Assembly: GCA_046233115.1 (NCBI GenBank)
Contig: JBJXHM010000007.1
Location: 1-64,000 of the forward strand
Length of the DNA stretch: 64,000 nt
Direction: 5' to 3'
Source: JACOMY01 sp046233115
GTDB lineage: Bacteria > Pseudomonadota > Alphaproteobacteria > Kiloniellales > JACOMY01
Of the stretch, positions 50,331 through 59,393 are shown piece after piece. A program made the translations under genes and the position numbers. Every line of letters starts with the position of its first letter. Within the stretch, counting starts at the first letter, position 1. The notes under the pieces were generated by a model. That model searched no databases. It was not told where the DNA came from and saw only the letters and a list, made by a program, of their open reading frames with translations.

Positions 50331-52331
50331 ATGCGGCGCCTAGACCTGCCCCTCTTGCTGGTCTTGGCGGTGATGCTGGTCGGCGCGCTGGTCTTCATTT
50401 CCTGGCGCGCACTCGACAGTGCCGAGCGCCTGCTGTTGCCGGAGCTGGACAGCAAGGCCACGGTGATCGGCAAGACGGTGTCGGGCCTGCTGGAGGAGGC
50501 AGTGCACTATGGCATCCCGCTCGAGCAGGTGGTCGGCGCCGACCAGGTCCTGAAGGAGGAGATCGACGCCAGTCCGGAATTCTCCTCGATCGAGATTGTC
50601 CTGACCTCCGGTAAGATCCTGGCTGCGGCCCACTCCAAAGCGACCGAGGCCGGGGACGACCCGCTCAAGGTCTCGATCCCGGTCGAGGTTCAGGACGAAA
50701 CCCTGGCTCAGGTCGTGGTCGCCATTCCCCGCTCTCTGGTCGAGCGTACCCTGCGTAACATCTGGCTTGACGTGTCCATCGTCCTCTTGGCCTCGATGCT
50801 GGTGACCTTCGAGATGCTGGCGATGGTCTTCAACTCGGAGACCGGCCGGGCGCTGCGCGGACTGGGGCAGCGCCTGGTGGCGATCGGCCGCGGCGACCTG
50901 CGCTCTCACGCGCCGGTGGAGACCGCCGGTGTCTTCGGTGAAGCCTCGCGGATGCTGGACCGGCACATCGAGCGGCTGGCCGAGAGGCAGCGCGATCTCG
51001 AGGCGCGCGCCGTGGCGCTGCAGCAGACCGATCTGGTGACCGACCTGCATCAGCTCGGCAAGCGCTTCCGACTGACCCAGTCGCGCGAGGAGCCGCCGCC
51101 GGCCCTGGCCGCGATCCGGGCGCCGCTGTTCCTCTTCTTCTTCGCAGAAGAACTCACCCGGCCCTTCCTGCCCAGCTTCATCTCGACCCTGGCCTCGCCC
51201 TTCGCCGGGCTCTCGCGCGAGGTGGTGATCTCGCTGCCGATCGTCCTCTTCATGGCGATCGTCGCGATCCTGCAACCCTTCCTCAACGGCTATACCGAGC
51301 GTTTCGGTCGCCGCCGCTCGCTGCGCGTGGGGATCGTGCTCGCGGTCATCGGCTTTGCCGGCTGTTCCTACGTCAGCGACCTGCTGCAGCTGCTGATCTT
51401 CCGCTCCTTCACCGCGGTGGGCTACGCCGTGGTCTTCGTCTCCGCCCAGGGGGCGATCATCGACGGCACCGACCGGATCAACCGTGCCCGAGGTCTGTCG
51501 ATCCTGGTGGCCGCGATCTTCGTCGCCGCGCTCTGCGGGCCGCCAGTGGGTGGTATCCTGGCCGACCGCCTGGGCGAGCGCGAGGCCTTCCTCGCTTCGG
51601 CGACCCTGGCACTGCTGGCTCTGGCCGTCACCCGTTTCGCCATGCCCCAGGAGGCGCGCCGCGACCGCCTCTCCGGGCCGTCCAGACCTAGCCTGTCGCT
51701 GATCCTCAGGGTCCTGAGCAAGCCGGCCATGGCGATGCTGCTGTTCGGCTGTGCGCTGCCGGCGAAGCTGATCCTGGCGGCGCTGATCTTCTACCTGGTG
51801 CCGCTCTCCATGGCGGACAGCGGCTTCGACCAAGCTGCCATCGGGCGCGTACTGACCCTCTATGCGCTGGCCATGATCGTGCTGGTGCCGGCGGTTTCGC
51901 GCTTTAGCGACCGCATGGGCTACCGGCCGGGCTTCGTCCTGGTCGGTGCCGCGCTTTCGGCCAGCGCCGTGGTGCACCCGCTGCTGTGGGAGGCGCCCTG
52001 GGGCGAAGCGGTGATGGTGCTGCAGATCGGTGTCGCGCAGGCCCTGTCGATCACGCCGCAGTCGGCCCTTGTCGGCGAGTTGGGGCGGCGTCATCTGCCT
52101 GACGTGCCCGAGGGCATGGTCTACGGCGTCTTCCGCCTGGTGGAACGCAGCGGCAATGCCATCGGACCGGCGCTGACCGCAGTGATCCTCGGCAGCTACG
52201 GCTTCAACATGGCGCTCATCGTGGTCGGGTGCGTGTCGGCCCTCGGCGCAGTCCTCTACGTTGCGGGCGTGTCGCTCGGCAGCAAGGGAAGCCCGTCGGG
52301 TGCGGCCAAGGTCGGCAGTGGAAGGGGATAA
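50331..52331 (+). CDS. Periplasmic sensor - HAMP - MFS fusion (receptor D)
   Basis: 666 aa. TM1 at about 7-25, a periplasmic domain with GIPL at 61-64, Pro82 and IEIV at 87-90, TM2 at about 145-166, and HAMP at about 167-220 (LGQRLVAIGRGDLRSHAPVE). A coiled-coil segment is followed by an MFS domain at about 262-650. The MFS part keeps a motif A (GYTERFGRRRSLRVG) and a mid-loop SDRMGYRPG, so it may still transport. A HAMP between sensor and MFS implies that ligand signals move the transporter core or the reverse. Mirror counterpart of receptor A. The next gene, a substrate-binding protein, begins 4 bases after its stop. Confidence 0.85.
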   Translation: MRRLDLPLLLVLAVMLVGALVFISWRALDSAERLLLPELDSKATVIGKTVSGLLEEAVHYGIPLEQVVGADQVLKEEIDASPEFSSIEIVLTSGKILAAAHSKATEAGDDPLKVSIPVEVQDETLAQVVVAIPRSLVERTLRNIWLDVSIVLLASMLVTFEMLAMVFNSETGRALRGLGQRLVAIGRGDLRSHAPVETAGVFGEASRMLDRHIERLAERQRDLEARAVALQQTDLVTDLHQLGKRFRLTQSREEPPPALAAIRAPLFLFFFAEELTRPFLPSFISTLASPFAGLSREVVISLPIVLFMAIVAILQPFLNGYTERFGRRRSLRVGIVLAVIGFAGCSYVSDLLQLLIFRSFTAVGYAVVFVSAQGAIIDGTDRINRARGLSILVAAIFVAALCGPPVGGILADRLGEREAFLASATLALLALAVTRFAMPQEARRDRLSGPSRPSLSLILRVLSKPAMAMLLFGCALPAKLILAALIFYLVPLSMADSGFDQAAIGRVLTLYALAMIVLVPAVSRFSDRMGYRPGFVLVGAALSASAVVHPLLWEAPWGEAVMVLQIGVAQALSITPQSALVGELGRRHLPDVPEGMVYGVFRLVERSGNAIGPALTAVILGSYGFNMALIVVGCVSALGAVLYVAGVSLGSKGSPSGAAKVGSGRG

Positions 52332-52335
52332 GGCG

Positions 52336-53388
52336 ATGCAGCGATTGAAGAGATTCGGACGGCGCCAGGCGCTGGCCATGATGGCCGGCGGTGCCGCGCT
52401 CCTGCCGGCCTGGTCCGCTCTCGGTCAGGCCGGAGACGCCGCAGGCGCCAAGAAGAACAAGGGGCCCTTCAAGATCTATCAGATCACCTACCGCGGCGAG
52501 ACCGACGTGGAGCGCGGTTTTCGGGACTACCTGCACCAGCGCGGCATCGACGCCGAACTGATCCTGCGCAACGCTGAGCGCGATCCGGGCAATGTGCCGG
52601 GCTTCATCAAGGAGATCGAGGAGATCAAGCCGGACCTGGTCTACACCTGGGGAACGCCGGTCACCTTGGCGACGGTCGGCACCTACGACGACCCCAACGA
52701 CTTCGACCTCAGCAAGGAATACCCGGTCGTCTTTACCATGGTGGCGGCCCCGGTCCGGGCCAAGGTGGTGCCCAGCTTCGCTTCCTCCGGCCGCAACCTG
52801 ACCGGCGCCTTTCACGTGGTGCCGCCGGAGGCGCAGCTCCGCGCCATTCAGTCCTACCGGCCGATCAAGGCGCTGGGCGTGCTCTACACCCCGACCGAGG
52901 CCAACTCGGTCGCCATCGTGAAGCGCTTCGGACAGCTGGCGAAGGAATCGGGCTTCCCGCTGATCGAGCGCACCTTCGCGGTGGACGCCGACGGCAACCC
53001 GACCGTCGAGGGCTACGAGGCCCTGCTGCAGGAGATCAAGGAAGAGGGCGCGAACTGGCTGATCTATCCGCCAGACACCTTCCTCGGGTCGCACATGGAC
53101 AAGATTCGTCCGGCCGCGGCCGAGCTGGCGCTGCCCACCTTCGGCACGACCGAACAGTTGGTGCGCAACGGCGAATGCCTCTTGGGCCTGATCTGCCGCT
53201 ACTACTCGGTCGGCCAGCTCACCGCCCGCAAGGTCGAGCAGATCCTGGTGGAGGGCGTCAATCCCGCCGATATCCCGATCGAGACCCTGAAGCGCTTCTC
53301 GCTGATCATCAACGTGCCGGTGGCCAAGAGGCTGGACCTCTATCCGCCGCTCGCGATGCTGAACTACGCCGAAGTGATCGGTAGCTAG
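52336..53388 (+). CDS. Orphan ABC-type substrate-binding protein (ABC_sub_bind / TrpX-like)
   Basis: 350 aa. N-terminal export signal RFGRRQALAMMAGGAALL, possibly Tat. Type I periplasmic-binding fold: FKIYQITYRGETDVERGFRD, LVYTWGTPVTLATVG, VVFTMVAAPV, LTGAFHVVPPEAQL, ALGVLYTPTEANSV, NWLIYPPDTFLGSH, LPTFGTTEQLVRNGECLLG. This matches the PF04392-type family, whose members normally bind tryptophan or other small ligands for an ABC importer. No permease or ATPase gene accompanies it. It is coupled to receptor D instead (4-base gap), so it may deliver ligand to the periplasmic sensors. ATG at 52336. Confidence 0.87.
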   Translation: MQRLKRFGRRQALAMMAGGAALLPAWSALGQAGDAAGAKKNKGPFKIYQITYRGETDVERGFRDYLHQRGIDAELILRNAERDPGNVPGFIKEIEEIKPDLVYTWGTPVTLATVGTYDDPNDFDLSKEYPVVFTMVAAPVRAKVVPSFASSGRNLTGAFHVVPPEAQLRAIQSYRPIKALGVLYTPTEANSVAIVKRFGQLAKESGFPLIERTFAVDADGNPTVEGYEALLQEIKEEGANWLIYPPDTFLGSHMDKIRPAAAELALPTFGTTEQLVRNGECLLGLICRYYSVGQLTARKVEQILVEGVNPADIPIETLKRFSLIINVPVAKRLDLYPPLAMLNYAEVIGS

Positions 53389-53393
53389 CGCCG

Positions 53394-54080
53394 GTGAGCG
53401 AAGAACCGCTGTGTGACGATCGGGAGGAACGCTGCGGCCTCTGGGTGTCGCTGCGCTTGGACGAGGTGCCGGAGATCGAGGCGCTGCAGCGCCTGACCTA
53501 CGGCACCCTGGTGGACCGCGATCTCTTCAAGCCGGCACCGCCGGGCTTCTTCGAGTCGGTGATCGGCAAGCGGGGCACGGTGCTGGGGCGCCGTCTCGAC
53601 GGCCAGCTCATCGCCTTCGGCACCCTGCTCACCGGTCTCGATACCAAGGATCGGGCACGCGAGCGGCTTGGCCTGGATGAAGCGGTGCCGCTGGCAATGA
53701 TGCAGGGCGTGGTGGTGCACCCGGATTTTCGCGGCCACCACCTGCACCGGCGGCTACTGCGTCACCGGCTGGCGCTGCTGCGCCCGCCGGGAGTGTGGCA
53801 CCTCTATGCCACTGCCGCACCGGGCAACACCGCCTCCTGGAGCAACATGCTGGCCGAAGGCTACGAGGTCGCCGATATCTCGGTGATGTACGGGCGCCTG
53901 CTGCGCTACACGCTCTACCGCCCGCCGGTGCCGCGCCCGGCCTCGCCGGAAGACCGCGACCTGGTCTGGGTCGACCCGCTGGACCAGGAGGTGCAGACCG
54001 CCCTGCTGCACGCCGGCGCCCGCGGCGTGGTCAAGCGCGTCAAGGACGCCAGGGTAGAGATCGGCTACCGAAAGGGTTAG
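53394..54080 (+). CDS. GNAT-like acyltransferase
   Basis: 228 aa. The fold outline of GNAT is visible: LRLDEVPEIEALQRLTYGTL, a middle strand GRRLDGQLIAFGTLLTG, AMMQGVVVHPDFRGHHLHRR with a degenerate acetyl-CoA loop (RGHHLHRR), then HLYATAAPGNTASWSNMLAE with the usual Asn-rich helix. The last 50 residues are extra. Substrate unknown. GTG start at 53394, 5 bases after the binding-protein stop, so it ends the rightward operon. Its stop overlaps the STAS gene tail by 4 bases in convergent fashion. Confidence 0.75.
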   Translation: MSEEPLCDDREERCGLWVSLRLDEVPEIEALQRLTYGTLVDRDLFKPAPPGFFESVIGKRGTVLGRRLDGQLIAFGTLLTGLDTKDRARERLGLDEAVPLAMMQGVVVHPDFRGHHLHRRLLRHRLALLRPPGVWHLYATAAPGNTASWSNMLAEGYEVADISVMYGRLLRYTLYRPPVPRPASPEDRDLVWVDPLDQEVQTALLHAGARGVVKRVKDARVEIGYRKG

Positions 54081-54424
54081 GCGCCAAGTGCGTCGGTCGC
54101 CTCGGCGCGGGTGTCGAAGACGGTGAGGATGCGCAGCAGGCCGCTGATCTCGAAGACCTGGCGAATCTCGCCCTTGAGTGCGGAGAGCGCGAAGCGGCCG
54201 TCCGAGGAGCGCAGCCGCTTGGCCGCCAGCAGCACCACCCGCAGACCGGCGCTGGAGATGTAGTCCAGCGCCTCCATGTCCATCAGGATGGTCTGCTCGC
54301 CGTCGTCCAGCTTCTGCTTCAGGGTCGCTTCCAGATCCTTGGCCGTGCCGCTGTCGAGGCGTCCGGCCAGCCCGAATACCAAGACCTTGCCGTCACGTTC
54401 CTCGGTCATCTGCAAGGCACTCAT
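54077..54424 (-). CDS. STAS-domain anti-sigma factor antagonist (RsbV/SpoIIAA type)
   Basis: 115 aa single STAS domain. VLVFGLAGRLDSGTAKDLEA, TILMDMEALDYISSAGLRVV and ILTVFDTRAEATDAL fit the family. Ser58 in DYISSAGLR is the expected phosphorylation site. In partner switching the kinase phosphorylates this serine, the SpoIIE phosphatase removes it, and the free form binds the kinase. ATG at 54424 with GAGGAGAG just upstream. It follows the kinase gene by 52 bp. Confidence 0.92.
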   Translation of the reverse strand: MSALQMTEERDGKVLVFGLAGRLDSGTAKDLEATLKQKLDDGEQTILMDMEALDYISSAGLRVVLLAAKRLRSSDGRFALSALKGEIRQVFEISGLLRILTVFDTRAEATDALGA

Positions 54425-54460
54425 GGATCTCTCCTCATCTCGTCTCTTGCCCCGGCGAAG

Positions 54461-54487
54461 CCTCAGGACCCTGGCCTCAGGACCCTG
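54461..54487. repeat. 13-bp direct duplication over the kinase stop codon
   Basis: CCTCAGGACCCTG occurs at 54461-54473 and again at 54475-54487. The second copy spans the stop codon of the kinase gene. A short slippage-type duplication in the 52-bp gap before the STAS gene, which leaves a second possible in-register stop behind the first. Confidence 0.6.
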
Positions 54488-54908
54488 CGCCCAGATTGCG
54501 GTCGATCACGATAACGACGCGATTCTTGCCGTCCACGTGGCTGTAGTCGAACTGCTGCGCCAATTCACGCACCAAATGGACGCCCAGTCCACCGATGGGC
54601 CGGTCTTCCAGCAGGGCATCCAAGTCGGGTTCCGGCGTTTCCGTGGGATCGTAGGCCATACCGTTGTCCTCGATCGTTACCCGCACTTGGTCGCCCTCGC
54701 GCAGCATGACCAGGCCGATGGTGGTGCCCTTCTCGGGGCCACCGCCGTGCATCACCACGTTGGTCAGCAACTCCTCGAGGCAGAGCGAGAGCGCGTAGCT
54801 GGCCTTGGTCGAAAGGTCTTCCCGCTCGGCGAAGCGCTCCACCGCGGCCTGAACCTCCTCCAGATTGCCAAGCTCCGCCGCGAAGGCAAGCTCAACTGGC
54901 TCGGACAT
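54477..54908 (-). CDS. RsbW-like ATP-binding serine kinase / anti-sigma factor
   Basis: 143 aa GHKL-fold protein. N box EELLTNVVMHG (E46-N50), G1 box IEDNGMAYDPT (D81, N82, G83) and G2 box IGGLGVHLV (106-110) are intact. This is the compact form (about 140 aa) of anti-sigma kinases that phosphorylate a STAS antagonist, here the product of the next gene. The target it holds when not bound to the antagonist is unknown, as no sigma factor or other usual client is in the window. ATG at 54908 with AAGG 9 bases upstream. First gene of the kinase-STAS pair. The 130-bp upstream gap contains no clear promoter. Confidence 0.92.
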   Translation of the reverse strand: MSEPVELAFAAELGNLEEVQAAVERFAEREDLSTKASYALSLCLEELLTNVVMHGGGPEKGTTIGLVMLREGDQVRVTIEDNGMAYDPTETPEPDLDALLEDRPIGGLGVHLVRELAQQFDYSHVDGKNRVVIVIDRNLGAGS

Positions 54909-55038
54909 TGAGTACGACCTTGCCCTCCCGCCTGCGCGCCGGCCTAGAGCGACGCTGACCAAACCGATCTGCCCGGCGGCGATACAAGACTGTGCATCGC
55001 CGCCGGTCGGCAGCATAGCCGGGGGAGCCGGCGCGCGG

Positions 55039-56241
<1,203 letters not shown>

Positions 56242-56403
56242 CTCCAGGGTCTCCTAAGGTTCCTTCGGCCCTTGCGGGCGCTGGTTTGGGGCTGCGGCCT
56301 ACCTGTCTACGCCGCTGCAAAGTGGTAAGCGAGGGCTTGTTATCCGGCGCCAGACAAGGCAGTTGGGCGCGGTGAGCGGACGGGCCAAGAGGGAGAAGCG
56401 GGG

Positions 56404-57300
56404 GTGCAGCAGGTTTTGGTGTCGCGCTGCGACCGTCTGGGCGATCTGGTGCTGAGCCTGCCGGCGGCGAACCTGGTGGCGCGCGCCGGCCTGGATGTCA
56501 CCCTGCATTGCTCCGCCTATGCCCGCGACATCGCGCTCTGGGGGCTGGCGAACGGGCTCTACGCCCGGGTCTGGGTCGAGGGCGATCCGCCGCCGCAGGA
56601 GCTGGGCCGCGAGGCCTGGGGCCTGGCGCTCTACGACGCGCCGGCCACGGTTCGCGCCTTTCGCGCGCTGCGCCTGAAACGCCGCTTCGGACCCTTTTCC
56701 AAGCTCACCACCTACCTGCACTACGGCAAGGGCATCCGCCAGCACCGCAGTCGGGTGACCAAGAGCGAGATGGCCTACAACCTGGACCTGGCGCGCGGCC
56801 TGCTGGCCTGGATGGGCCTGTCGGCGCCCGCCTTCCAGCCGCTGCCGGCGCTGCGCCTGCCCGAGGGGTGGCGCGCGCCGCGGCCCTCGCCGGACTGGGT
56901 GGCGGTGCTCTCCAGCGGCGGCTCGGCGCGCAACTGGGCGGTCGGCGACTATCTCACCTGGCTGGCCGAACACCGCCGGCCGGGTGAGAGCCTGGACTTC
57001 CTGGTGCAGGGCGTCGACGCGGCCGAGCGCCTGGCAGCCCTGCAGGCCAGCGGCATCCTCGCCGAGCCCGGCGTCGGCCTGGTCGAGAGCTTCTCCGAGG
57101 TGCGCGAGCTGATCGCCTACCTGGCCGGTGCCGGCCAGGTGCTCAGCTCCAGTACCGGGCCGCTGCACATCGCCCATGCCGCCGGCGTGCCGGTCTACGG
57201 CATCTACCCGGACCAGCCGCGGGTCGAGTCCTTCGCGCGCTGGAAGCCTGACGGCTATGGTCATGGGGCCGAGGTCACCTTGGTGCCGATCACGGGATGA
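56404..57300 (+). CDS. Glycosyltransferase family 9-like (heptosyltransferase fold) protein
   Basis: 298 aa GT-B protein. The N-terminal VLVSRCDRLGDLVLSLPAAN (RxDxxGDxxLxxP) and C-terminal VLSSSTGPLHIAHAAGVPVY followed by GIYPDQP are the GT9 signatures of ADP-heptose:LPS heptosyltransferases and related enzymes. VAVLSSGGSARNWAVGDYLT marks the start of the C-terminal Rossmann domain. It is shorter than typical WaaC/WaaF (about 330-350 aa). Likely adds a sugar to lipopolysaccharide core or a similar glycan. GTG start at 56404. Its end overlaps the convergent SDR gene by 11 bp. Confidence 0.85.
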   Translation: MQQVLVSRCDRLGDLVLSLPAANLVARAGLDVTLHCSAYARDIALWGLANGLYARVWVEGDPPPQELGREAWGLALYDAPATVRAFRALRLKRRFGPFSKLTTYLHYGKGIRQHRSRVTKSEMAYNLDLARGLLAWMGLSAPAFQPLPALRLPEGWRAPRPSPDWVAVLSSGGSARNWAVGDYLTWLAEHRRPGESLDFLVQGVDAAERLAALQASGILAEPGVGLVESFSEVRELIAYLAGAGQVLSSSTGPLHIAHAAGVPVYGIYPDQPRVESFARWKPDGYGHGAEVTLVPITG

Positions 57301-58339
57301 CCCGCTGCGCGCGCAGGGTTGCGAAGTGCTGTAGAAACATCTCCTCGCTGTCCAGCACCTCGTGAAAGCCGGCGAGCTTCACCTTGGTCGTCGCCGAGGC
57401 GATGTCCCAGTCGGCGGCGAAGACGAAATCGGCGTAACCCCAGGAGACCAAGCGGTCGAAGGCGATGTCCTGCAAGCCGTGGCGGGCCACCAGCTCGGCC
57501 CAGAGGCCGGCCTTGTCGCTCATCATCTGGGTCAGGCTCAGCGGTTGCGGCGGTGCCCAGTCCATCTCGAAGAAGCGGGCGACGCGGGGCCAGATCTGTT
57601 CCCAGCGGAAGAGGTCGCCGTTGGTGATGTTGAAGGCCTGATTCTCGGCCGCCGGGCTCTCCGCCATCCAGGTGAGCGCCCGGGCCAGCAAGCCGGCATC
57701 GCTCACCTGATAGAGCGCGCGGTGGTTGGCCAGGCTGCCCGGATGGCGCAGCGGGATGCCCAGTGCCTTGCAGATCGAGGCATAGACCGCGATTGCCATC
57801 ACCAGGTTCATCGGATTGCCCAGCGCGAAGCCGCAGACGGCGTGCGGACGGGCCGCCGACCAGGTCCAGGCCTTCCCGGCCTGGCGGGCGACCAGCAGGT
57901 CCTGCTGGTCGTAGTAGAAGTTGGGCGGCAGGTGGCGCGGGTCGTCCTCCTTGGCCGGCGTCTTGAAGGGCCCCAGGTGGCTGCCGTACCACTTGGTTCC
58001 CTCCATCAGGCTGACGTGTGTCAGGCCGGGTGCGGCGGTCTCCAAGCCGTCCAGGAAGTTGCGCAGCAGCGCCAGATTGGGCGCGACCTGGGCCGGCCAG
58101 CCGCCCGGCACCTCCACGTAGGCTGCGAAGAAGGCGTGGGTGGCATCGCTCAACTGCGCCAGTTTCGCCCGGCTGTCCTCGGGGTCGGAGAGATCGACCG
58201 CGAGGTGGCGGTAGTCGCCCTCCAGGTCCGGCTTGCGTCGCGACAGCGCCACGACTTGCCAGTCGGGCAGGGTCGAGAGGTGGGCCAGCAGGTTGCGGCC
58301 GACCACGCCGGTGGCGCCCGCGATGACGGCGGTCTTCAT
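57290..58339 (-). CDS. PRISE-type SDR (progesterone 5-beta-reductase / iridoid synthase-like)
   Basis: 349 aa atypical SDR. NAD(P) motif VIAGATGVVGRNLLAHL, then SLMEGTKWYGSHLGPFKTPA and FYYDQQDLLVARQAG, which carry the Lys and Tyr characteristic of PRISE 1,4-enone reductases, and AFNITNGDLFRWEQIWPRVA as in that family. These enzymes reduce the C=C bond of enones. Plant members make steroids and iridoids, and bacterial roles are little known. It is the last gene of the leftward catabolic operon. The ATG at 58339 overlaps the AroQ-like stop as ATGA. This suggests that the pathway passes through an unsaturated ketone. Confidence 0.85.
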   Translation of the reverse strand: MKTAVIAGATGVVGRNLLAHLSTLPDWQVVALSRRKPDLEGDYRHLAVDLSDPEDSRAKLAQLSDATHAFFAAYVEVPGGWPAQVAPNLALLRNFLDGLETAAPGLTHVSLMEGTKWYGSHLGPFKTPAKEDDPRHLPPNFYYDQQDLLVARQAGKAWTWSAARPHAVCGFALGNPMNLVMAIAVYASICKALGIPLRHPGSLANHRALYQVSDAGLLARALTWMAESPAAENQAFNITNGDLFRWEQIWPRVARFFEMDWAPPQPLSLTQMMSDKAGLWAELVARHGLQDIAFDRLVSWGYADFVFAADWDIASATTKVKLAGFHEVLDSEEMFLQHFATLRAQRVIP

Positions 58340-58776
58340 GCGCTCTGCCCTTTTGCCAGCAACCGCAGCATGGCGTCGAGCGCCAGGATGTAGGAGTCAA
58401 CGCCCAGACCGGTGATCATGCCGTCGGCCTCCGACGCTGTCGCCGACTTCATCTCGCGTCTGTCCAGGTTGGTCATGTGGACCTCGACATAGGGCAGCCG
58501 GACCCCGCGCAGGCAGTCGCGCAGCGCGTAGCCGGCATAGAGGAAGCCGGCCGGGTTCATGATCAGGCCCTGCACCCCGTCGCGGGCGGCGGCATAGATC
58601 CAGCCGATGGCCTCACCCTCGACGTTGGTGGTGCGGATGTCGAGGGAGAGCCCGCGCGTCTCGGCCTCGCGCTGCAGGATCTCCTCCAGCTCCGCGGCCG
58701 TGGTGGTGCCGTAGAGCTCCGGCTGGCGCTTGCCGAGATACTCCATGTTGGCGCCCTGGATCAGCAGCACGGTCAT
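58336..58776 (-). CDS. Type II 3-dehydroquinate dehydratase-like protein with changed active site
   Basis: 146 aa with the AroQ fold pattern: LLIQGANMEYLGKRQPELYG (Asn10, Arg17 and Tyr22 equal to the usual active-site trio), IMNPAGFLYAGYALRD (Asn74), VEVHMTN (Glu98, His100) and Arg107. The conserved active-site His of NPxxxTH is Tyr80 and the second Arg near the C-terminal lid is Ser111. Housekeeping AroQ keeps both. With its place in a catabolic operon this points to a different but related dehydratase or hydratase activity. The ATG at 58776 overlaps the upstream stop (ATGA), and its own stop overlaps the next start. Confidence 0.82.
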   Translation of the reverse strand: MTVLLIQGANMEYLGKRQPELYGTTTAAELEEILQREAETRGLSLDIRTTNVEGEAIGWIYAAARDGVQGLIMNPAGFLYAGYALRDCLRGVRLPYVEVHMTNLDRREMKSATASEADGMITGLGVDSYILALDAMLRLLAKGQSA

Positions 58777-59393
58777 TGGCGCGCCTCCTGCGATTCGGTG
58801 CGTGACAGCAGGCTGTAGGCTGCGGCCTGGGCCGTGTTCCGCAGCGCTGCCGTCATCTCCAGCGCTTCCTCGCGGCGTGCCATCGTCAGCAAGAGGCAGG
58901 CCTCGACGGTCGCGTCGGGGCCGCCGCGCAGCGCCATCTCCTCGGTCTCGCGGCCCGGCTCCGGCACCGCCTGCCAGAGCGACCAGCCGAGGCAGGCGCC
59001 GCCCTGGCGGTCGCGGGCGATCGCAGCCAGCGCATCCGGCTCCTGTCCGGTGAGGCAGACCAGGCTGCCGGTGGCGGCGATGCCCCAGGAGGCGCGCTTG
59101 CGGCAGACCGTGCGGCTCATGCCGGTGAAGGCGGGCATGATGGCCCGCGTGCGCGGGCTGGGATCGGCCAGGAGCGCGCGGTAGCGCGGCGACAGCAGCA
59201 CCTCCGGCGAGCATGTCTCATAGTAGGTGAAGAAGCGCGGCTCCTGCGCCTCCAGCGCCTCGTAGCGGCTGCCGCTGAGGAAGCCGGGGATGCCGACACG
59301 CTCGGGCAGGTGCTCTTCCTGGTACCAGCGCTCGTACTCGGCCATACGCTCCGGCCGGCAGCCGTTCCAGATCAGCAGGCCGCCCCGGCTCAT
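58773..59393 (-). CDS. EthD-like dimeric alpha/beta-barrel protein
   Basis: 206 aa. LLIWNGCRPERMAEYERWYQ, then EHLPERVGIPGFLSGSRYEA, is the start of the small ferredoxin-like barrel family that includes EthD and DUF4286 proteins, here followed by a second, weaker barrel-like half (SLVCLTGQEPDALAAIARDR). Such proteins often act as isomerases, cyclases or accessory factors in breakdown of cyclic or aromatic compounds. No catalytic residue can be named. The ATG at 59393 and its stop both overlap neighbours by 4 bases, placing it firmly in the operon. Confidence 0.7.
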   Translation of the reverse strand: MSRGGLLIWNGCRPERMAEYERWYQEEHLPERVGIPGFLSGSRYEALEAQEPRFFTYYETCSPEVLLSPRYRALLADPSPRTRAIMPAFTGMSRTVCRKRASWGIAATGSLVCLTGQEPDALAAIARDRQGGACLGWSLWQAVPEPGRETEEMALRGGPDATVEACLLLTMARREEALEMTAALRNTAQAAAYSLLSRTESQEARQ

